This document shows, in pieces, positions 40,716 through 47,985 of a DNA stretch of 64,000 nucleotides. Origin of the DNA: Parcubacteria bacterium C7867-004 (GTDB taxonomy: Bacteria > Patescibacteria > Paceibacteria > UBA9973 > UBA2103); NCBI GenBank assembly GCA_001189075.1, contig LFCN01000006.1, positions 1 through 64,000 of the forward strand. Reading direction: 5' to 3'. A program made the translations under genes and the position numbers. Every line of letters starts with the position of its first letter. Within the stretch, counting starts at the first letter, position 1. The notes below the pieces were generated by a model. The model saw nothing but the letters and a program-made list of their open reading frames with translations, was not told where the DNA came from and did no database searches.

Positions 40716-41249
40716 CTAGGGATACACGACTTCGTCGACAATACCGAGACGCTTTGCGTCTACCCCGGTGAAGTACTTCTGTTCGCGGGACCAGCGTTGC
40801 CAATCGCTAATGGACTGCCCGCTTCTGCGACTGAAGCAGGCGATATGATCCTGATGCTCGGTCATGCTGGCGCGCACGATGTTGAGGAAGTTCGGATCAT
40901 CTACCCGCACTCCGGTGAGGTCCGGCGCATGGAACATCAGGTCGGCGTGCGGGTAGGCCTTCCGCACATCGCATGCTTGCAGGATATTGAATGCTGCGGA
41001 GAACGCACGCCCGATAACGAGCCCGTGCACGGGAGCGTTTGAGTTAGCCAGCACATCCGCTATGTGGAAATGCGTGGGAACGGACCCTCCTCTTGAATCT
41101 ATATACAGGCTGATGGCGGTACTCTCATCTCGCATATTCAAATAGAATACCGAATCGATAATCCGCTTCTGCAGTTCGTCGTCGATCGGACCGCTAATGA
41201 GGATCATCCGTCGCGCGAGGAGCGCGGCATCCGCCTCGTTCAAGCTCAT
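40716..41249 (-). CDS. ClpP/crotonase-fold protease-like protein with altered triad
   Basis: 177 residues. Ser84 in GRAFSAAFN and His107 in LMFHAPD match the ClpP Ser and His. The acid residue, aligned with Asp in the ClpP segment DRFLSA, is Gln157 in QKYFTG. Oxyanion-type GG (SRGGS) is present. It may be an inactive or specialised ClpP homologue; no ClpX/ClpA gene is near. Start at 41249 (MSLNEAD); longer frames overlap tRNA genes. Confidence 0.8.
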   Translation of the reverse strand: MSLNEADAALLARRMILISGPIDDELQKRIIDSVFYLNMRDESTAISLYIDSRGGSVPTHFHIADVLANSNAPVHGLVIGRAFSAAFNILQACDVRKAYPHADLMFHAPDLTGVRVDDPNFLNIVRASMTEHQDHIACFSRRSGQSISDWQRWSREQKYFTGVDAKRLGIVDEVVYP

Positions 41250-41331
41250 GGCGTTCTCCCGCAAGGTTGTTGGAAACTTCTTCCGTAAGCGTATACCCTG
41301 CCACCCGTTCGGCAAACGCTCATGACTGACA

Positions 41332-41365
41332 GAAAGAGCCCGATGTTCGCGCATCGGGCTCTTTC
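41332..41365 (-). terminator. Terminator after tRNA-Leu(CAG)
   Basis: GAAAGAGCCCGATG/CATCGGGCTCTTTC, 14-bp perfect stem. Confidence 0.9.
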
Positions 41366-41372
41366 GCTGCAG

Positions 41373-41454
41373 TGCGCACGAGAGGACTTGAACCTCCAAG
41401 GATTGCTCCATACGCTTCTGAGACGTACGCGTATACCAGTTCCGCCACGTGCGC
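41373..41454 (-). tRNA. tRNA-Leu (anticodon CAG)
   Basis: 82-nt class II tRNA; anticodon loop CTCAGAA between TACGT and GCGTA; long variable arm. No encoded CCA. Confidence 0.93.
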
Positions 41455-41495
41455 GCACCTGCAGACTCTAGCATTCGCAGGGGATTCAGAACATG

Positions 41496-41567
41496 TGCCT
41501 CCAGCTGGAATCGAACCAACATCGACGGCTTAGAAGTCCGCAGCTCTATCCATTGAGCTATGGAGGC
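41496..41567 (-). tRNA. tRNA-Arg (anticodon TCT)
   Basis: Cloverleaf GCCTCCA/TGGAGGC; anticodon loop CTTCTAA. Decodes AGA/AGG. Probably co-transcribed with tRNA-Leu(CAG) 41 nt downstream. Confidence 0.93.
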
Positions 41568-41576
41568 CTTGTCACC

Positions 41577-41885
41577 TTATCCGCCCGGAAGGGACGGGTC
41601 AACGAACCGGTACTCCTGGCGATAGCGGAGCTCTTCCGCCTTCCTCTTCTCGAAGATCGCCCGAACCGAATCTATAGGCGCCGCTTCGAATCCTTGTACG
41701 GGCGCCTGCGTGCCGATGGTCTCACCCCGTTCGACTTTCGTAAGGAGCCAGACATTCCAGACGACACTCGCGAGCACCAGTATGAGCGCGGCAGCAAGAA
41801 GCATGAACCAATCTCGCGCGGGATGCATGCGTTCTCCGTAGCTGAATCGCCGGAGAATGGAGCTTGTGTCAAAAGGAATTTTCAT
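41577..41885 (-). CDS. Small membrane protein of the pilMNO operon
   Basis: 102 residues with one membrane span (about 27-50) and a charged tail (EKRKAEELRYRQEYRFVDPS). It follows the PilO-like gene by 5 nt, in the position where pilP often lies, but no PilP lipoprotein signature is seen. Possibly a pilus inner-membrane platform component. Confidence 0.65.
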   Translation of the reverse strand: MKIPFDTSSILRRFSYGERMHPARDWFMLLAAALILVLASVVWNVWLLTKVERGETIGTQAPVQGFEAAPIDSVRAIFEKRKAEELRYRQEYRFVDPSLPGG

Positions 41886-41890
41886 AAGGG

Positions 41891-42436
41891 TTATGGGGCG
41901 TCCGCGGGCCGGGTGCCGATATCGAAGGTTGCGGCGGCGGACCAGGCGGTTGTAGTTGCTCCAGCGGAAGCCGTATCGAACGTAAGACTCGTAAGCACGC
42001 TGTCGTACGGACCGTACTCTATCGCCCCGAGCGTTCGGATAACCGAATCGAACGGGCCGGTGATCTTGAGAGAGAGTGAGAGGTGGTCTCGATCTACGCC
42101 GGCGTTCTTAGCGGGATTCGCCGCAACCGACAGGACTTCGACATCAGCGGCGAAACCCTTGCCCGTCTGCTCAAGGGATTCAAGGAACGGCACGATACCG
42201 CTGGCGGGTACGAAATACTGACGTATGCCAGCCTCTTCCTCGCCGAGCGATGAGAGCGCGGCCTTGGCAGCCTGGATGCGCGAAGATTCCTGGCTCTTCG
42301 TCTGTATGTCGACAGCGAGCTTGCTTGCGGTAGCGCTCATCGTACTTACGCGGTTATACCAGAAGGCATAGGCACCGATGAGCAAGCCAAGGAGCACGAC
42401 CGCCAGTATGAATTGTATGAAAGCTGCGCGTCTCAT
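41891..42436 (-). CDS. pilO: Type IV pilus assembly protein PilO-like
   Basis: 181 residues: short cytosolic N-terminus, one membrane helix (8-28), coiled coil (STMSATASKLAVDIQTKSQE), then a ferredoxin-like domain (FVPASGIVPFLESLEQ, LSLSLKITGPFDSVIRTLG). PilO dimerises with PilN to form the inner-membrane alignment complex. Overlaps pilN by 4 nt. Confidence 0.78.
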   Translation of the reverse strand: MRRAAFIQFILAVVLLGLLIGAYAFWYNRVSTMSATASKLAVDIQTKSQESSRIQAAKAALSSLGEEEAGIRQYFVPASGIVPFLESLEQTGKGFAADVEVLSVAANPAKNAGVDRDHLSLSLKITGPFDSVIRTLGAIEYGPYDSVLTSLTFDTASAGATTTAWSAAATFDIGTRPADAP

Positions 42437-42993
42437 GGCATCAAGGAACCCGTAAGGGTTATGGTGAATGATATATCGCTTTCTTTCGCGTACGCGCTGA
42501 TCGGCAAGTCCGTAGCAGACACATACGGCTCGCGCGCGAGAGCCGCTTCGTAGCTCCGGAGCGCTTCACGCGTGGTCGCCATTCCCGTAAGGGTCATACG
42601 CGCCTCGGCCTTATCTTTCGCAGGAGTGTAGGTGAACCCGGAAAGCGTGATACCCAGATGAGGCACCCTGAGAATAGCCGCAATAACGGAGCTCGCTGCC
42701 GGCGTCGTCTCAAGCTTAGCCAGATATTTCGTGTCCTTCGCGAGTGCGAGGACGCGCGCGCTCACCTGCTTCTCTTCGTCTCCTGCAAGCGAAGCGGAGA
42801 GCGTGTCGACCAACTCCTGTCGTTCCCGTACCTGACCTCCGAGGTACAAGTACGATGGCAGCAAGAAGACGCCGTGAATTATCACGACGCCCGCAAGGAC
42901 GAGCACGCCGACCGTCATGAGTCGCAGGAAATACAGTTTCCGGAGCGCACGTCCGCGCTCTGCCGGGAGAAGATTGGTAAGTTCAAGAGCCAT
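42433..42993 (-). CDS. pilN: Type IV pilus assembly protein PilN-like
   Basis: 186 residues: conserved N-terminal LTNLLPAERGRALRKLYFLR, which in PilN binds PilM, one membrane helix (about 27-50), then a coiled coil and a ferredoxin-like domain (LGITLSGFTYTPAKDKAEA, ISFTITLTGSL). Follows pilM by 2 nt. Confidence 0.8.
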   Translation of the reverse strand: MALELTNLLPAERGRALRKLYFLRLMTVGVLVLAGVVIIHGVFLLPSYLYLGGQVRERQELVDTLSASLAGDEEKQVSARVLALAKDTKYLAKLETTPAASSVIAAILRVPHLGITLSGFTYTPAKDKAEARMTLTGMATTREALRSYEAALAREPYVSATDLPISAYAKESDISFTITLTGSLMP

Positions 42994-42995
42994 AA

Positions 42996-44081
42996 CTACG
43001 GTACGTATTCACGGAGCGCGAGCCCGATAGCGGGCGCATAGGCCAGCGACTCGAGATAATCGAGCGGCGGAAGCCAGTGATCGCGGGACGCGAGGTTCGC
43101 AAACACGTCGCCGAGCTCGACCGGTATCTTAAGACTCGTCTCGAGATACTCGGAGAGTCCGCGGATCGTGCCGTTCCCACCCACCAGTATCGCGCGTGTT
43201 ACCGGCTCATGTGACCCGTCTCCCGCGCTTCGGGTCTGCCAATACTCGAGCCTCCGCACAATCTCCTCGCGGATAACGGAAACCGTTGAGAGCATCGCGG
43301 CAATGTACTCGTCATTCGCTTCCCCGCTCACTAGGCCCCGCTCCGCCTTCACGCGCTTAGCTTCTTCCTCAGTTACCCCAAAGTGCTTCTGTACGGCGAG
43401 TGTGAGCGCATGCCCGCCGATATCGAGCGTCGTTGCAAAGCGCGGGATACGACGACTGACGATGACCAGCTTTGTGGTGGTCCGTCCGATGTCGATTATG
43501 AGCACGGTCTCGGTATCGCCATGCGGAAGGAGCGCGCGCGGTACGGAGAACGTCTCGCTCTCGACCGACCGCACCTCGATTCCCACCTCATCGAACAAGG
43601 AGAGCGTCTCTTCGATGACCCGGCGCGCGTATCCTACCCCCACCACCGGCATCAGTTCACCCGGAAGTCCGACCGGTGCGATATCGAATGCTACTTCCGC
43701 CGGGGGGAGCGGCACGAACTCATCAAGATGCCCCTCAACGGCGGTCTTCCATTCCGAGATCGTCCGTCCCGGTACGCTCGCCTCGAAAGGATAGCTCCTT
43801 GATTCCGGCATCGCGATATTCGCGAACTGGATCCGATTCTCTTTGGTCAGCGCGCGCAGCGCATTCAGGACTGCAGGTCGGTCGGTTATCTCGCCGCCTG
43901 TTACCGCACCCGGTGCAAGACGTTCCTCGCCGTACGCATGGAGCTTCAGTCCGCCCACATGCTCCTTAAGGAGCGCGAGCTTCACGCCGCTCGCTGATAT
44001 GTCGATGCCTGCGGTAGGCAGCGTAAGATAGCGCGGTGGCGCGAGTTCGATACGCAAGAAACGAGAAAGGACATTCGGCAT
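42996..44081 (-). CDS. pilM: Type IV pilus assembly protein PilM-like
   Basis: 361 residues, actin/FtsA fold: phosphate-1 GIDISASGVKLALLKEH, phosphate-2 VLIIDIGRTTTKLVIVS and adenosine motif AILVGGNGTIRGLSEYL. PilM is a cytoplasmic ring partner of PilN. Start at 44081 (MPNVLSRFL); a TATACT -10 lies 12 nt upstream and the longer frame is non-conserved. Heads pilM-pilN-pilO; the motor PilB is encoded separately at 52.6 kb. Confidence 0.85.
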   Translation of the reverse strand: MPNVLSRFLRIELAPPRYLTLPTAGIDISASGVKLALLKEHVGGLKLHAYGEERLAPGAVTGGEITDRPAVLNALRALTKENRIQFANIAMPESRSYPFEASVPGRTISEWKTAVEGHLDEFVPLPPAEVAFDIAPVGLPGELMPVVGVGYARRVIEETLSLFDEVGIEVRSVESETFSVPRALLPHGDTETVLIIDIGRTTTKLVIVSRRIPRFATTLDIGGHALTLAVQKHFGVTEEEAKRVKAERGLVSGEANDEYIAAMLSTVSVIREEIVRRLEYWQTRSAGDGSHEPVTRAILVGGNGTIRGLSEYLETSLKIPVELGDVFANLASRDHWLPPLDYLESLAYAPAIGLALREYVP

Positions 44082-44139
44082 GATGATGTCGATAGTATAG
44101 CGCGCGCAGCGGACCCACGCGCCAACATACTGAAGAAAA

Positions 44140-44481
44140 CTAGTGCGCGCTCGTACCGGGTGGAACCAAACGGTCAGTCGTGACGAATGCGAACGTATCT
44201 CCGTCCCCGACCGCAAACAACATGCCGTTGCTCTCCAATCCTTTTATGGTCCTCGGTTCGAGATTCGTAACGAACGCGAGCTGGCGTTCCACGAGATCCT
44301 CAGGCTCGCTCACGTATGCCTGGATACCGGATACGATCTGACGCGGACCGGCCTCTTCACCGAAGTCGACGGTTAGTCGCAGGAGCCTCTCCGTCTCAGG
44401 GACACGCTCGGCTGTCTTCACGGTCCCAATTTTCACTTCTATCTTCGCGAACTCATCTATCGATATCCGAGGCTTATCCAT
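44140..44481 (-). CDS. Stand-alone tRNA-binding OB-fold protein (MetRS C-domain/Trbp111 type)
   Basis: 113 residues matching the EMAP/Trbp111 domain found at the C-terminus of many MetRS: FAKIEVKIGTVKTAERVP, RQIVSGIQAYV, AFVTNLEPRTIKGLESNGM. It probably binds tRNA and assists MetRS, whose gene at 17.4 kb lacks this domain. Overlaps the end of ruvX by 8 nt, so it is in that operon. Confidence 0.9.
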   Translation of the reverse strand: MDKPRISIDEFAKIEVKIGTVKTAERVPETERLLRLTVDFGEEAGPRQIVSGIQAYVSEPEDLVERQLAFVTNLEPRTIKGLESNGMLFAVGDGDTFAFVTTDRLVPPGTSAH

Positions 44482-44878
44482 GCTGCTTGGTAAGGAAACT
44501 GGTAAGGATGAGCGCTGCTGCCGAAGCGTCTACTTCGGTTCGTCCCGCTCCTGAAGGCCGGAGTCCGTCGAACCCGCGTCTTGCTTCCTGGGTCGTGAGC
44601 ATCTCCGGCTCAAAGGAGACTGAAATGGAAGAACGGCGCTCGAGCAGCTGCGCGAATGCTTTCGCTTCCTTGTGGATGGCGTTCTCGTTCCCTGCGAAAT
44701 CAAGCGACTCCCCCATCACCACCGCACCCACTTCCTTGCGCTCGATGAGCGAGAGGATCTCGTCGATAAGACGCCCGTCGTTCGGCATGATGCCGTGCGG
44801 GAAGCCCATCTGCCCCGCTTCATCCGAGAGCGCGAGGCCTACTTTCTTCGAGCCGAAATCGATGCCGAGATACCGCAT
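44474..44878 (-). CDS. ruvX: RuvX/YqgF-family Holliday-junction-resolvase-like nuclease
   Basis: 134 residues. RNase H fold with YLGIDFGSKKVGLALSDEAG and EPEMLTTQEARRG, then a VDASAAALIL acidic end. Family members process 16S/23S pre-rRNA 5' ends. Start at 44878 is supported by TACGAT ending exactly 6 nt upstream and lack of conservation in the longer frame. Confidence 0.92.
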   Translation of the reverse strand: MRYLGIDFGSKKVGLALSDEAGQMGFPHGIMPNDGRLIDEILSLIERKEVGAVVMGESLDFAGNENAIHKEAKAFAQLLERRSSISVSFEPEMLTTQEARRGFDGLRPSGAGRTEVDASAAALILTSFLTKQHG

Positions 44879-44938
44879 GCTGAAATCGTACACGTACGCC
44901 GCCCTCCGTGCTACACTCCCCACCGTACGCCAAGATAC

Positions 44939-45023
44939 GGAGAGATGCGTGAGCGGTCGAAACGAGCGGTCTTGAAAACCGCCAGGCCGAAAGGTCTCGT
45001 GGGTTCGAATCCCACTCTCTCCG
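44939..45023 (+). tRNA. tRNA-Ser (anticodon TGA)
   Basis: 85-nt class II tRNA, GGAGAGA/TCTCTCC acceptor, anticodon loop CTTGAAA, long variable arm. An extended -10 TGC-TACACT lies about 20 nt upstream. Confidence 0.95.
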
Positions 45024-45084
45024 CTACGATACAGTGTTAGTTTCAGGAATCTAGGGGTGCGCGAGTGCTATCATTCCTTTATAT

Positions 45085-45558
45085 ATGGCTCGCGCAGTTT
45101 TCTTCGAATGGGAAGCGACCGAATACGCCTTCGAGCAGAAAGGTGCTGATTGGTATTGGGCGCTCGGTATCATCGCGGTTGCTATCGCTATAACGAGCAT
45201 CCTGTTTGGAAACGTCATCCTCGCACTGCTCGTTCTCGCAGCATCCGGCACGCTTGCGATAGCAGTTGCCAAGCACCCAAGAACGCATCTGTTCCGGGTA
45301 ACTGACGAAGGAGTGATGATCGACGAGAACCTCTATACCTACGAGCACATCCTATCGTTCTCGATTCTTGAGTATCTTGATCCTGCATTCCCAACCGCGC
45401 TCTCGATTAAGACGTCGCGCATCTTCGCGCCGCACCTCCTTATCCCTATCGTAGGTCCCGATCCGATGGAGGTTTATGAGTTCTTCGTCCGGCACGTCGA
45501 GGAAGGCAAGCATGACGAGTCGCTCGTCGATCGCATCATCGAACTGCTTCGGCTGTAG
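45085..45558 (+). CDS. Two-span membrane protein with PH-like domain
   Basis: 157 residues: soluble start, two adjacent membrane helices (about 22-62), then a beta-rich region of YcxB/bPH character (HLFRVTDEGVMIDENLYTYE, HILSFSILEY). Similar proteins are frequent in Parcubacteria without known role. An extended -10 TGC-TATCAT lies 10 nt before the ATG. Confidence 0.75.
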   Translation: MARAVFFEWEATEYAFEQKGADWYWALGIIAVAIAITSILFGNVILALLVLAASGTLAIAVAKHPRTHLFRVTDEGVMIDENLYTYEHILSFSILEYLDPAFPTALSIKTSRIFAPHLLIPIVGPDPMEVYEFFVRHVEEGKHDESLVDRIIELLRL

Positions 45559-45601
45559 CTTCGGTTGCGATTAGGGCCCGAAAACGGTAGAGTCCTGTTA
45601 C

Positions 45602-45673
45602 GCTCTTGTCGTTCAATGGATAGGACATAACTTTGCGGAAGTTAAAATGATGGTTCGATTCCATCCAAGAGCA
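45602..45673 (+). tRNA. tRNA-Arg (anticodon GCG)
   Basis: 72-nt cloverleaf GCTCTTG/CAAGAGC; anticodon loop TTGCGGA, so G34 reads CGC and CGT. Most bacteria use ACG edited to ICG for this box. All arms are complete. Confidence 0.9.
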
Positions 45674-45697
45674 CCGAAAATGATATAAGGGAGACAT

Positions 45698-45769
45698 GCT
45701 CCTGTCTTTCAATGGATAGGATAGCTCCCTCCGAAGGAGCCGATGCAGGTTCGATTCCTGCCAGGAGCA
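45698..45769 (+). tRNA. tRNA-Arg (anticodon CCG)
   Basis: 72-nt cloverleaf GCTCCTG/CAGGAGC; anticodon loop CTCCGAA. Shares D-loop and T-loop sequence with tRNA-Arg(GCG) 24 nt upstream; probably a tandem duplicate that diverged. Confidence 0.93.
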
Positions 45770-45817
45770 CAGAAAGTAAAAACCCGGAACGAGCGTTCCG
45801 GGTTTTTACTTTCTGTG
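45768..45817. terminator. Bidirectional terminator between tRNA-Arg(CCG) and rpsT
   Basis: 23-bp perfect stem: CACAGAAAGTAAAAACCCGG with AAC, loop GAGC, and its complement. It begins inside the tRNA 3' end and ends just before the rpsT stop. Confidence 0.92.
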
Positions 45818-45820
45818 CCC

Positions 45821-46084
45821 TTATGCTGAAGCGCGCTTGATCGCCTTCGCGAGGCGGGACTTCTTGCGGCTCGCCGCGTTCTTCTTGATGATGCCGCCCT
45901 TCGCTGCCTTATCGATAGCCTTGTATGCCGCCGAAAGAGACTTCTCCGCCTCCTTAACGTCGGTTCCGATAGCCTTTTTCACTACCTTAGTAGTCTCCGT
46001 AAGGGCGCGCTTGCGGCGCACATTGAAAACGTGCTTCTTGAGAGATGCGCGGTGCGCCTTCTTTGCTGATTTCGTGATTGCCAT
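45821..46084 (-). CDS. rpsT: 30S ribosomal protein S20
   Basis: 87 residues, Lys/Ala-rich helical bundle: MAITKSAKKAHRASLKKHVF and KGGIIKKNAASRKKSRLAKA are diagnostic. Binds 16S rRNA at the 30S base. TACTAT lies 9 nt before the ATG; no Shine-Dalgarno. Confidence 0.96.
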   Translation of the reverse strand: MAITKSAKKAHRASLKKHVFNVRRKRALTETTKVVKKAIGTDVKEAEKSLSAAYKAIDKAAKGGIIKKNAASRKKSRLAKAIKRASA

Positions 46085-46152
46085 GTGTGCCGAATAGTAC
46101 TACCCAAACCGGCTAATCGCAAGCTTGCTGCTTGAAATGGTACGATGAGCAC

Positions 46153-46704
46153 ATGATACGGCAGCTGCGGGGTACGGTACTCAGTCACGAGCCTACCGGG
46201 ATAATCGTCGAGGTCGCCGGATGGGGCGTACTAGTGAACATGGCGTCACCCGAGACCGTCCTCCCCGGATCCGAGGTAACCTTGATGACCTATCTCTCCG
46301 TAAAGCAGGACGGTATGGACCTCTACGGTTTCCCCGACGAAGCGGAGCGGCGTTTCTTCGAGCTTCTCCTTCAGGTCTCGGGCGTCGGACCGAAGACCGC
46401 CCTTTCCATACTCAAACGCGCTCCTCGCGAAGCGCTGGAAGGCGCGATCGCTGCGCGCGATCTCGATTACCTCACCCGTGTCATAGGCCTCGGGAAGAAG
46501 GCTGCCGAGAAACTGATCGTCGAACTCTCGGAAAAGGTGGGTGGCTCAACTAAAGTGCATGACGATGCCGACGGCGAGGTGTTCGATACGCTCGTCGCGC
46601 TCGGGTACACGGATCGGGAGGCGAGGAAAGCGGTTGCCGCAGTTCCCAAAGCCATCACCGGAACTGACGCCCGGCTTAAGGCAGCGCTCTCCTCCTCTCG
46701 TTAG
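46153..46704 (+). CDS. ruvA: Holliday junction DNA helicase subunit RuvA
   Basis: 183 residues from MIRQLRGTVLSH. OB fold (1-65), helix-hairpin-helix pair (FFELLLQVSGVGPKTALSIL, VIGLGKKAAEKLIVELSEK) and C-terminal RuvB-binding domain (TLVALGYTDREARKAVAAV). Holds the Holliday junction. TACGAT ends 6 nt before this ATG, which excludes the longer frame. Followed by the Mur ligase after 2 nt. Confidence 0.96.
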   Translation: MIRQLRGTVLSHEPTGIIVEVAGWGVLVNMASPETVLPGSEVTLMTYLSVKQDGMDLYGFPDEAERRFFELLLQVSGVGPKTALSILKRAPREALEGAIAARDLDYLTRVIGLGKKAAEKLIVELSEKVGGSTKVHDDADGEVFDTLVALGYTDREARKAVAAVPKAITGTDARLKAALSSSR

Positions 46705-46706
46705 GT

Positions 46707-47969
46707 ATGGGTACGCTTAAGCGATTGATCGAGTCTCTCCTTCCCCGTCGCGTGTATCGGGCATTGCTGGCTCCGTACCATCTTGCGTGGACCGCACTCA
46801 TCGCGCTCAAGTATGGCTTCCCAGCAAATAAGCTCACCGTTATCGGCGTAACCGGGACCAAAGGCAAATCGTCGGTCTCCGAGATGCTGGTAGCAATCCT
46901 CGAGGAAGCGGGACATTCCGTAGCCCTTTCAAGCACGATTCATTTCAAGGTTGGAGATGAGACCCGTCCGAATCTCTATAAGATGACTCTCCCTGGTCGC
47001 GGCTTTATCCAGAAGCTACTCGGCGAAGCCGTCGAGAAAGGCTGCACGCATGCCGTTATCGAGATAACAAGCGAAGCCGCGCTCCAGTACCGACATCTCC
47101 TCCTTTCAATGGATGCGCTGGTGTTCACGAATCTCGAACGCGAGCACATCGAATCCCATGGCGGCATGGAGCAGTACGTTGCCGCAAAGCTCCGTATCGG
47201 CAAAGCGATGGAGCGATCACCGAAGCGGCCGCGCGCCATAATCGCGAACACCGACAATCGGTACGCGGATCGCTTTCTCGCGCTTTCGGTTGAAGAGAAG
47301 ATCTCGTTCTCGCTTGCGGATGCGCAGGATATAGAGCGTGCATACGATCACGTCGCGTTTACGTACGACGATGTCCGGTTCTCCCTCCCTCACCCGGGCG
47401 ACTTCAGCATCCGGAACGCGCTGGCTTCCGTTAAAGCTAGTCGCTTCCTCGGCGTACCTATCGAGAAAGCGAGCGCGGCGCTTGCGAAGCTAGCGGTTAT
47501 TCCCGGCCGCGCGGAGCGTATCGAGGCGGGACAGGACTTCGTGGCCGTTGTTGATTATGCGCACACCCCTGACTCCCTCAAGGCGCTGTATGAGGCATAT
47601 CAGAATAAGAGAAAGATCTGTGTGCTCGGGAACACCGGCGGCGGGCGCGATACTTGGAAGCGACCGGAAATGGGCCGTATTGCCGAAGAGTATTGCGACG
47701 AGGTTATCCTCACGAACGAAGATCCGTATGACGAAGATCCCGATGCTATCGTCCGCATGATGGCCAAGGGTATGAAGCAAAAAACACCGACCATCATCAT
47801 GGATCGGCGAGAAGCGATCGCGCACGCACTTTCGAGCGCGCGTACTGGAGACGTCGTGCTCGTAACCGGAAAAGGAACGGACCCCTACCTTATGGAAGCG
47901 AACGGCGTGAAAACACCATGGAGCGATGCGGGGGTCGTACGTGAAGAGCTCGAAAAGATAGTTCGCTAA
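46707..47969 (+). CDS. murE: Mur ligase family protein (MurE-like), missing domain 1
   Basis: 420 residues. P-loop VIGVTGTKGKSSVSEM starts at residue 45; in ordinary MurE it lies near 110, so the N-terminal UDP-binding domain is replaced by a short hydrophobic segment (about 10-40). Central domain motifs (EITSEAALQYRHL, FTNLEREHIESHGGMEQY, NTDNR) and the C-terminal domain (VVDYAHTPDSLKALYEAY, VLGNTGGGRDTWKRPEMG, TNEDPYDEDP) are conserved. Likely adds an amino acid in peptidoglycan precursor synthesis. Co-transcribed with ruvA. Confidence 0.88.
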   Translation: MGTLKRLIESLLPRRVYRALLAPYHLAWTALIALKYGFPANKLTVIGVTGTKGKSSVSEMLVAILEEAGHSVALSSTIHFKVGDETRPNLYKMTLPGRGFIQKLLGEAVEKGCTHAVIEITSEAALQYRHLLLSMDALVFTNLEREHIESHGGMEQYVAAKLRIGKAMERSPKRPRAIIANTDNRYADRFLALSVEEKISFSLADAQDIERAYDHVAFTYDDVRFSLPHPGDFSIRNALASVKASRFLGVPIEKASAALAKLAVIPGRAERIEAGQDFVAVVDYAHTPDSLKALYEAYQNKRKICVLGNTGGGRDTWKRPEMGRIAEEYCDEVILTNEDPYDEDPDAIVRMMAKGMKQKTPTIIMDRREAIAHALSSARTGDVVLVTGKGTDPYLMEANGVKTPWSDAGVVREELEKIVR

Positions 47970-47985
47970 CTGCTACTATTACCTC

